45,075 nucleotides of DNA, from the NCBI GenBank assembly GCA_030431515.1, contig JAUIIX010000023.1:1-45075 (forward strand), written 5' to 3'. The notes under the pieces are model-generated. The model was not told the origin of the DNA. It was given only the letters and a program-made list of their open reading frames with translations, and searched no databases. Shown in pieces: positions 1 through 9,100 of the stretch. The translations under genes and the position numbers were made by a program. This DNA is from a bacterium. Lineage in GTDB: Bacteria; Bacteroidota; Ignavibacteria; Kapaibacteriales; UBA2268. Each line of letters opens with the position of its first letter. Positions within the stretch are counted from its first letter, which is position 1.

Positions 1-973
1 CTGTAGAGTAAGCCAATACTTTTTTAATATCATTTTGAACTAAACCAATAGAAGCAGCGATTAATGCAGTAGTTGCTCCAACTGCAGCAACAACAGCCAT
101 AGTAGTTGGACTTAAAGCAAACAACACACTATTTCTTGCAATTAAGAAAATACCCGCAGTTACCATCGTTGCTGCGTGAATAAGTGCCGAAACTGAAGTC
201 GGACCTGCCATCGCATCAGGTAACCAACCTGCCAAAGGAATTTGAGCAGATTTACCAGTACATGCTAAAAATATCAATAAAGTAATAGCTAATATAACTC
301 CACTACCCACTAAACTCGAAGCATTTGCTACTGCTATAGAAGAAACTTCTACATATTCCAATGTTCCGAAAGTTACAAATGTTAGGAATATTGCAATCAA
401 CATTCCAAAATCACCTATTCTATTTACTATAAATGCTTTATTAGCGGCATCACCTGTCCAAGTAATTCTATACCCATCAAATTTTTGGTCATACCAAAAA
501 CCAATTAATAGATAAGAAGCCAATCCTACACCTTCCCAACCAAGGAAAGTCAAAAGAAAATTACTTGCTAATACAAGATTCAACATCATAAAAACGAATA
601 AGTTTAATGATGCGAAAAATCTATAGAAGCTTCTATCTCCTTTCATATATCCCATAGAATATACGTGAATCAAGAAACCAACTCCTGTAATAATGCTAGA
701 AAACATTAATGATAATTGATCAACTTGGTAAGATATGTTGACTGAAAAATCCCCAGCACCAAACCATTCGAATACAGGAACAATGTGAGCTACTTCCCCA
801 CCTCCTGCTAAAAATGAATTCATAACAGTAATTGTGATTACGAATGAAATCAAAATCATTCCACTTCCGATAATCCCAATTAACTTTTCATTTTTAATAT
901 ATGAACCAAACAATCCCAAGAACAAGAATCCTATCAATGGGAATAAAGGTATAAACTGTATTAATTCAAGCAT
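1..973 (-). CDS. nuoL: NADH-quinone oxidoreductase subunit L (5' part, runs off the window)
   Basis: NuoL is an antiporter-like, proton-pumping membrane subunit of respiratory complex I. About 324 N-terminal codons are present; the rest lies left of base 1. The translation is almost entirely hydrophobic helices and contains the family segments FLGWEGVGLASYLLIGFW, TGKSAQIPLAGWLPDAMAG and SALIHAATMVTAG, with the conserved Lys (TGKSAQ) and His (LIHAAT) of the antiporter channel, ending in KKVLAYST. The start is the ATG at 971-973, preceded by an AGGA ribosome binding site 6 nt upstream. No nuoK precedes it on this strand: about 350 bp of non-coding DNA and a divergent small gene lie upstream, so nuoL starts its own transcription unit or a detached part of the nuo cluster. 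Confidence 0.95.
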   Translation of the reverse strand, partial: MLELIQFIPLFPLIGFLFLGLFGSYIKNEKLIGIIGSGMILISFVITITVMNSFLAGGGEVAHIVPVFEWFGAGDFSVNISYQVDQLSLMFSSIITGVGFLIHVYSMGYMKGDRSFYRFFASLNLFVFMMLNLVLASNFLLTFLGWEGVGLASYLLIGFWYDQKFDGYRITWTGDAANKAFIVNRIGDFGMLIAIFLTFVTFGTLEYVEVSSIAVANASSLVGSGVILAITLLIFLACTGKSAQIPLAGWLPDAMAGPTSVSALIHAATMVTAGIFLIARNSVLFALSPTTMAVVAAVGATTALIAASIGLVQNDIKKVLAYST

Positions 974-1319
974 TTTTAGTCCTGTTTTCTCAATTAAATT
1001 TTGCTTAAAAGTGAAATTTTAAAAAATAATTTTGCAATTTAAAAAATAACCATAGAATTTACAAGCAATATATTATAATTTACTATTAAATGTTATAAAC
1101 AAGGCCACTAAACTTATATAATATTTAATATTTTATTATAAAAATATCTTCTTAAATTTAAAGAAAAGTATAAAATAGATTAATTTGATCTATTCAAACT
1201 TTACAAATCTGCATTACAATAAAATAAAATTTTTACATTTATTCTAACATAAATTATTAAATATGGCATAAAAATTGAAGTAAATATACTAAAAATTATT
1301 AATCTTTTTAGGAGTAATT
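974..1319. other. Divergent intergenic region between nuoL and the 45-aa gene
   Basis: This 346-bp very AT-rich stretch must hold the promoters for nuoL (leftwards) and the small acidic protein gene (rightwards). I see no convincing TAnnTTTG box on either strand. A near-palindrome at 1177-1191 (AGAT...AATT...ATCT) could be an operator but is weak. No ORF is supported. Confidence 0.5.
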
Positions 1320-1457
1320 ATGGAAATGTCAGATTTAAAACAAGAAATCGAGGAAGTAATAAATCAAAGAGACCTCGATAGATTACTATTCGAAACAGAA
1401 AAATCTTTTTCAACAGCATTCGACCCTGACTTCGACGAAGACTTAGATTTCGAATAA
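1320..1457 (+). CDS. 45-aa highly acidic small protein, function unknown
   Basis: The ORF reads MEMSDLKQEIEEVINQRDLD... and ends DPDFDEDLDFE. It is a soluble, strongly acidic polypeptide: a predicted amphipathic N-terminal helix and an Asp/Glu/Phe tail, with no signal peptide, membrane segment or Cys. A good ribosome binding site (AGGAG at 1310-1314) lies 5 nt before the ATG, and a perfect UUCG-loop terminator follows 28 nt after the stop, so the gene is a complete monocistronic unit. Codon choice differs from its neighbours: 4 of 5 Phe are TTC and 5 of 8 Asp are GAC, where the surrounding long genes mostly use TTT and GAT. That pattern is typical of strongly translated genes. I do not recognise the family. 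Confidence 0.8.
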   Translation: MEMSDLKQEIEEVINQRDLDRLLFETEKSFSTAFDPDFDEDLDFE

Positions 1458-1485
1458 AATTTTCTTTTTATACCTTTTATTTTTT

Positions 1486-1509
1486 GGAGACTTCGGTCTC
1501 CTTTTTTTT
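1486..1509 (+). terminator. Rho-independent terminator of the 45-aa gene
   Basis: Perfect 6-bp stem GGAGAC/GTCTCC closed by the very stable TTCG tetraloop and followed by eight T. It lies 28 bp after the stop codon on the same strand. Confidence 0.93.
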
Positions 1510-1593
1510 GCTTTGTACAGAAACAATATATCGGGTATTGAGCTAAGTTGATATGCCGATATTCATAGTAATATTATGAATCCATTGTATTTG

Positions 1594-1690
1594 TAGAGAA
1601 CGGTTAACAAACCTCAAGTTTAAAATTCGCACTTATTTTTAAGTATAATGGCAATGTTATTAATTGCCTTTATGCTCTAAATCCTTCCTA
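1594..1690 (+). repeat. 97-bp interspersed element, copy D (most diverged)
   Basis: It begins TAGAGAACGGTTAACAAACC and ends GCTCTAAATCCTTCCTA. It aligns over its full 97 bp with the copies at 10241-10337, 22699-22795 and 23258-23354 (the last two inverted). The right terminal repeat is degenerate here. An internal hairpin GGCAAT (1650-1655) / ATTGCC (1663-1668) sits where the other copies form hairpins of different sequence. It lies in the 395-bp gap between the 45-aa gene and the glycosyltransferase gene, preceded by a diverged TGAATCCATTG motif. The rest of the gap shows nothing else. Confidence 0.75.
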
Positions 1691-1808
1691 CCTTATCTAT
1701 CATAAAAACAATATTTTTTGCAAAACAAAACCTTCGGAAGATTAAACAAAACTACATTATTATCCACTATCAATATCTAAACTGCAAAAAAATATAATAA
1801 TATTATAC

Positions 1809-1835
1809 AAAAAAAAATGCCCTCAAAATGAGGGC
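1809..1835 (-). terminator. Rho-independent terminator of the giant glycosyltransferase gene
   Basis: Stem GCCCTCA (1819-1825) / TGAGGGC (1829-1835), loop of 3, followed on the minus strand by nine T. It lies 17 bp beyond the stop codon at 1853. Confidence 0.93.
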
Positions 1836-1852
1836 TGATTTATAAATAATTA

Positions 1853-3139
1853 TTATTGATATTCTTCCATTTCTGAAATTAAGTTGTCTATTTCTTCAAA
1901 ATCTGGATAATCATCTTTTAGTTTATTCAAGATACTTAAAGCATCTTCGCTACTACCTAAGTTGAATTTACATTTAGCTTTACCTAAAGATAGACTTATA
2001 TTAGATGGTGCTAATTCTATTCCAGAGTCATAAATTTTCTCTGCATATACATAGTCTTCCATCATATACACTATATCACCAACCATATTTATCAAAAAGT
2101 CTAATGAAATAACATAATTAGTTTCCCATTTATGAGTTTGCCAATCAGTTACAAGTGGATTCAATAATTCAATTGCTTCTACTAAGTTTTCTTCAGATAG
2201 TAATTTTAGTATTTTAAGATAATCAATATCAAATTTGAACTTTTCATAATCTAAATCGGCTACTAAGTTATTTACTTCATCATAGTTTCCTTCTTGAGTA
2301 AATAGCATTGCCTTTATTAATTTTACATAATTTATTAATTCTGGGTCACTTATACTATCTAATATTGGAATTGCACTTTCAGCATCACCAATATTAATTA
2401 GATATTCTGCTTCACCTATTTTTGTAAAGTCATCATCAACATCCTTAATTTGATTTGCATAATCCTTAGATAAATTAGTATTATATAAATAATCAAGACG
2501 AGTGTACATTTTTAGAGTAGCTTTTTCCCAAGTCCAGAATTTTCTTGCTTTGTAGTTTGCTACATATCCCAAGTGTTTAATATAATTAGGATTATTAATT
2601 ATATCCTCAAATATTTTAATAAGGGATTCTTCGTCTGGCTCAAGGAAATAAGTATCTTTAACAAAAGTCTTTTCCTCATTCAATTTTATCAATTTTGGTT
2701 TAGACTCTATCTTCCAACCAACAAATTCATCAACAAAATCATCTGTAGCTCCCCCATCAGTTACAATTACTGGAAGACCACAAGCCATAGCTTCAAGTGC
2801 TGGTAAACAAAAGCCCTCACCTCTATAAGAGCTAACAAAGACATCGCAAGCACGGTAAAGCGAAGCCATTTCTTCTTCAGAAATATCCTCAGTGATATAG
2901 ATAATCTCAGGAGCATCTGGATTTTGCAGTAGTGTGCTTATCTGCTCCTGAGCGTTTTGCCCTTGATAAAATGTATCTCCTCCAATGTCTTTGATGACAA
3001 GCGATACAGGGTCATGTTTTGTATATGTTTTAACAAATGCTTTGAGCAAAACATCTATACCTTTTCTTGGCAGCGTACCACCAACAAAGAGAAATTTTAT
3101 TTTAGAATTAGAATTTATTTTATAATACTTTGATAACAA
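1853..3139 (-). pseudogene. Detached C-terminal part of the giant glycosyltransferase (GT4 C-half plus helical repeats)
   Basis: This frame holds the second Rossmann half of a GT4/GT-B glycosyltransferase, FVGGTLPRKGIDVLLKAF near its start and the nucleotide-sugar binding stretch GEGFCLPALEAMACGLPVIV. About 200 C-terminal residues of TPR-like helices follow. It cannot be a complete enzyme: the acceptor half of the same GT4 domain is at the end of the upstream ORF, which stops at 3115. The only start here is a TTG at 3137-3139 inside the inserted 74 bp, with no ribosome binding site. Removing one 74-bp unit joins the frames exactly at KYKINSN/SKIKF. It is therefore the 3' part of a disrupted gene, a phase-variable gene in its off state, or an assembly error. 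Confidence 0.8.
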
Positions 3140-3198
3140 AATATTAAAAGAAAATAGAGATAATAAATATTAAATTTAAAATTAGAATTTATTTTATA
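3106..3198 (-). repeat. 74-bp insertion bounded by 19-bp direct repeats that breaks the glycosyltransferase frame
   Basis: The 19-bp sequence AATTAGAATTTATTTTATA occurs at 3106-3124 and again at 3180-3198 (plus strand), 74 bp apart. On the coding strand both copies encode YKINSN in frame with their own ORF. Because 74 is not a multiple of 3, the second copy shifts the frame and brings an early stop. Slipped-strand or recA-type deletion between the repeats would restore one continuous protein. Confidence 0.85.
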
Positions 3199-6100
3199 TT
3201 TCGGTCCATAAGGATTAAATATTTCAGGATTTATACCATTAGGCATAACTTGAACTTTATCAAATTCAAGACCAGAGTTAATCATAGATTGTCTCGAAAA
3301 ATTAGAAGGAGTCCATACTTCTTCAGCTTTTTTCAATACATCATAAACATCTTGACGTAAAGCAGTATATTCCCATGGCTGCATAATTATCCATTTAGCA
3401 CCCTCTGGAATATCATCTTGAGGTGGCCATTGGTGGCGAATCCATACATAAGGTAAGTCAGAGTAATCCTCTTCTTCTACTTTATTATCAATATGATGAT
3501 TACTTAATATTTCAAATTTAGTGTTTCCTTCAGGACTAAAATTATCATCTTCATAAGGAATTATTGTTAGATTTACCAACCCAGATTTAATCATATTAAA
3601 TGACACTTCTCTATTAATCAAAGCAAGAGAATGATATACAAACTGAGTACCTTCCCAAATAATATTTAATTTTGCTTTTAATGGATTTAATTGATTATTG
3701 CTATGTTCATAGACTTTGCTTTCTCTTTGTATAGCATTAACTTGAACATCTGAATTGCTTTTTAAAATATTCTCATCAGTTTTTAATTTAAAAACATTAT
3801 TAGATTTCTTTTTAGCTTTAACTGTCATATTCAAGTTAATAAAACCTTGATTTTGAGGGAAATCATGTTCTTCATACGAAGTTATATCAAATCCAGAATT
3901 AGTTAAATGCTTAGTAATTGATTCTTTATCAAATCCAATACAATGATAATCACCAGGATTAGTCTGCCCTCCAAAAATCATATACGAAGCAACATCAGCA
4001 TCCCAATCCCCTCTCATATACGCTTCAATTTGTAATCTAATATTAGGACATCTAATAATAATTTCAGCACCATCTTTTAGAACTCTATTCCACTCTTTCA
4101 ATAACGATTGAGTTTCACGATGTGAGAAATGCTCTAACACATCACTCGCTAAAATTACATCTACAGAGTTATCAGGTATATTCAATTTACGAATATCCAT
4201 CTTCACTACATCTGCTCTTTCGCTGAATAAGTCAATATTAACAAAGCCCTGTCTTATGTCATTTCCACAACCAAGATTAAGTAATAATGGTGAAGGAAGA
4301 GGATCTGGCATTTGCCCAACAGCACTCTTGTTCGAAAAACCACCAGCAATATTATTGTCAAAACTAAGTCTATTCATTGGTGAATTTACATCTTGAGAAT
4401 ATAATTCACTACTAACTTGTGTATTATCATTAACTAACTCAATTTGCTTAATATCTAATTTGTCTTTAAATAAGAACTGAATATCCATAGGCAAACGAGT
4501 ATTTTCAATTGTTCTAAGATATATTTGTTTCATCTGATTGATATAATCACTAAATGAGAAAGTAAGATACGCATTTTCCCTCATCTTTGTAATTAATTCA
4601 GGTGAATTAGTTAACTCTCTTAAAATATTAGCAAGTTCTTCAACATTGTCATATTGGTAAATTCTACCATTAAAGTTATTTTCAATAAAATCAGAAAATC
4701 CCCCTATATTTGGAGCAATAACAGGCAATCCCATAGCAAGAGATTCCAAAATTGCGAAAGGAGCATTATCTTCCCAAAGTGATGGAAGAACAGCAATATC
4801 AATGTTTTCAGATATAGAATTTAATTCTTCAAACTTGTATTCACCTTTCAGATTTACATTAATATTAGTATTAATATTTTCTAAAACTGCTTTGTATTTA
4901 TCATCAACAAAACCATAAATATTTAATTCAGCCGTATCTTTTTGTAAAACACTTGCAGCAACTACTAAATTATGTACACCTTTATGTGGCATAACACCAC
5001 CAATATATCCAATTTTAATTGGTTGACTTATATCTCTATTTTTATTGGTATTTGTTAATTTCTCAACAGACTTAGGAACTTGATTAACAATAGTTATTTT
5101 TTCAGGTCTACACCCAAAATCTATTAATATATCTTTTACACGAGTAGAAACTGCTAAAGTCATATCAATATATTGATTTAACACTTGCCTTCCAGCTTCA
5201 ATTCTATTTAAGTAAGACTCTCTTAAACTTGGATCTTCTTTTAATGCTTCCGAATTTATAATTAAATCAACATTTTCCCATTTCTTCAATTCCGAACTAA
5301 TCATATAAAGATTAGGATCAATCAAATGATAATTAAATGGAGTATATAAAGTCTTATATCCTTTCGTTTTAGCAATTTTAGCAATATTAAAGGACAAGCC
5401 AACGAAATTATGAAAATGAACTAAATCAGGTTTAAACTCATTCAATACTTTCTCAAATATAGCCGAAACACTTGGATCATTTATTTCAAATTCTGCTTTG
5501 TATGGGTCAATGAAATTTATCTCACGATTATATATTCCAAGAAGATTAACACCTTCATCATTCCATTGTTTTATATGGTAAGGAGTTGGATTCCCAACAT
5601 CATCAACACCAGCATAAACAACTAAAACTTCATAACCTTGTTTTACATAATCAACGGCTACATCTCTTGGGAAAATAGTGCCACCACCACTTTCATTCCA
5701 AGCAAACATAGTCATTAATATTTTTAATTTCTTTTTAGAATTATCTTCAAATTCACCATACTTTACAAATTCAATTGCTTCAAGTAATTTATCATAACTT
5801 GTATTCAACAATACATTTACATTTGCTACAAAATCATAACTTGGATTTGCAAATAAAATTTCGCTAACTTTCTTAGCTTTTCTTTGATACAATTCTTCAG
5901 GTAATGGCTTTAAAGCTTCAAATAGTTCTTTCAATTTCTCTTGAAATAACTCAAACATAGTAACATCGCCTGCTATACCATATAATTTATCATCCAAATA
6001 AAACTCATTTGCATCAACTTTTAAGGTCTTTTCCCATTTGGATAAAAAATGCTTGTGATTCTTAGCATCATAAGAATCTGGTTCAGTTATAAATCGTTCA

Positions 6101-9100
6101 AACTTTTTAATCCCTTCAGATTTCTTAGTAATTGACTCGTGATGTATCCCCACTACTTCTGGGTTATACATTACTTTATAGCCATCTTTTCTTACTTTTA
6201 AGCATAAATCTAAATCCTCGTGTCCAAAGAAATATTCTTCATCAAACTTACCAACTTCACTAAACAATTCTTTTCTAATTGCAAGTAAAGCACCTGTTAC
6301 CATTTGAAACTCACGGTATTTATTTACCCATTCTAAACTTGGGTTAGCCGCTAAGTAAATATGATAATGTAAATTAAAGTTTTCGGCGACAGGTCCCCAT
6401 ACAACACCTGCATGTTGAATTAAACCATTAGGATAAACTAACTTCGCACCTTGAATACCTACACTACTATCAGATTTAAACTTGTCTTCAAGTGATTCTA
6501 ACCAACCTGGCTGAACTTCTACATCATTATTCAAAAACACTAAATACTTACCACGAGCAATTGCTGCCCCTTGGTTATTTGCTTTTGAAAACGATTCATT
6601 ATTCTCATTTTTAATTACTTTAACTAAATCAGAAATTGAATTCAAATATGCAAAAGTCTCATCTTCTGAGCCATTATCTATTATTATGACTTCAATTGCA
6701 TATAAAGCAGAAGTTTTATAAATATTCTCAATACATTTTTTAGTAAAACTCAAATTATTATGAACAGGAATAATAATAGAAAAATCAACATGTTCATAAG
6801 GATTAGTCAATTCACTTTTTATATCACTTTTTGCAAGATTATTATTTAACTCTTTAGATTCTTTGATTATTTCTTCATTCAATAATCTTTGCTTTTCCTT
6901 ATTTTGACTTACATTATAATTAGTTTGTTCTTGCTTTTCATCAAAATTAATTTTACCAAGCCATTTTTTATTCAATCTCTGCCAGTTAGGAATATCATGT
7001 TTATGTCTATCTTTAGTTAATGATTCATAGTGATATATAATAGAGTCTGCATTATACCAAATAATTGCTCCAATAGAACTTGCTTTAAAACAATAGTCTA
7101 TATCTTCTAAACCATTAATATATCCTTCATCAAGTCCACCAATAGCAGCTATTAAATCTTCACTTATCAACATAGCAGCACCAGTTACAGCACTCATTTG
7201 CTTAGACTTGTTTATCACATCATTGATATTATGATATTGCTCAATATGATAAGGTGCAAGAGTATTCCCATCTTCAGTCCCTATAACAACACCTTTATGT
7301 TGAATAATTTCTGAATCTGGATATAATAAACAAGAGCCAACAATACTTGCTTTATTATCATTTAAAATTTTTAAAGAGCTATCTAACCAATTTTCAGTAA
7401 CAACAGTATCATTATTTAATAAAAATACATGCTTACCTTTTCTATTTTCGATAGCTTGATTATTAGCAACAGAAAAACCTAAATTATTTTCATTCCTAAT
7501 TAATCTAAATTTATACTCAGATTGTAAATCTTCTAAAACCTTCTTAGTATCAGCATCAGACCCATTATCAACTACAATTAACTCAAATAAAATATAAGTA
7601 TTTTCATAGATAGATCTAATACATTGTTCTGTAATTCCATGCCTATTATAAACAGGTATCACAATTGAAACATCATAATCCCATTCATTTTCAATCACAT
7701 TTTTAGTTTGCGATTTTTCAATCTCTTGCATCTGAATATTAATTTTCTCATCTAATTCAAAAGCTGCAAGATTGTCCGGATTTAATATCATTTCAGTAGT
7801 GATGTTCTCACTTGCTTTTTCAAACTCTGATAAGTTAAACTCACAGTAAGCAAGTAAGTAGAAAATACCAATTTCAGCTGCTTCGGCATTTGTGACATTT
7901 GATTTTGCTGAAATAAATAGTTTATAAGCATCATCGACATAGTTACCTTCTAATAATTTTTTACCTTCTTCTATTAAATTAATTGCTTTAATCAATGGAT
8001 TTGTAATTTTAATTTGATTCAAATCATTAATTAATTCATTAATAGTTTCAATATCATCTTTCGTTTTAAGATTAATCATTTTATTGATCAAACTCTCAAA
8101 TTCCTCAATTCCATTCAAACATTCACTTAATGTTCTTCCTATTGAATACAGATCTGAAAATTCATTTTTACTTTTTTTATAATTTCCACCAAGTCCAGGT
8201 GCATTAATAGATTTTATAGTATCACTTTCGGCCCAACCAAAGTCTATTAAAACTGGCTTTTTATTTTTTAGAATTATATTACTTGGAGAAATATCTCTAT
8301 GTAAGATATTCTTGGATTTCAACTCAAGTAAAATACTAAAACAATGATTAATAAATTCTTTAATTTCTTGATTATTAAGCAAATTCTTAAGTGATTTTAA
8401 TTCGCCTAAGGTCTTCCCTTCTATGAATTTCATTTTAAAAGAAGAGAAATTTATATCTTCTTTATAATCAAACACATTTGGAAAATATTCAGAATCCAAA
8501 GTTGAAAGAATATCATATTCATTTTTAGCTATATTCTTATTAGCTTGTTTTTGAATAATAATTTTTTCATTTTCTAAATATTTATAAATTCTGCTAATAT
8601 AGAAAGTACCTTCATACCAGCATAAAATTCTACTTTGAAGAACAGTTTGAATCGGGTTTATATATCTAAAAGAATAATTAACTAAATCTTTATTTTCATC
8701 ATTTTTAGTATAATTATGTTCATTTATTAAGCTTTCTAAATAAGATATATTGTTAAGTTGCTTTTTAATTAAATTCAAATCAGAACTGGATGATAATTCT
8801 TTAATTACTTTTGTATATGTATTATCACCAGCCCCAAGAAAATAAACTATTGAATATATTAGATATAATATTTTATCGTTATTATTGAGAATATATAAAG
8901 CATCTTGCTTTATTCTATTATTTATTATTTTATTAATTAATTCTTTATTGAATAGATTATCATTTTCACTAATAATTCTAAGATTTATATACAATTTTTG
9001 ATTTTGATATTCGCCTATTTCAAATTGATAAACTAAAAAACCATTCGAATTCTTTAAATTAATTTTATCTAAAATTGTATCAAGATATGCTTTACCTTCA

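Noticed and set aside
834-1022. 62-aa plus-strand ORF
   Set aside because: Mostly antisense to the nuoL start, low-complexity Asn/Ile/Pro composition and no ribosome binding site; a shadow frame.
1177-1191. Operator between nuoL and the 45-aa gene
   Set aside because: The near-palindrome is short and in very AT-rich DNA where such matches arise by chance.
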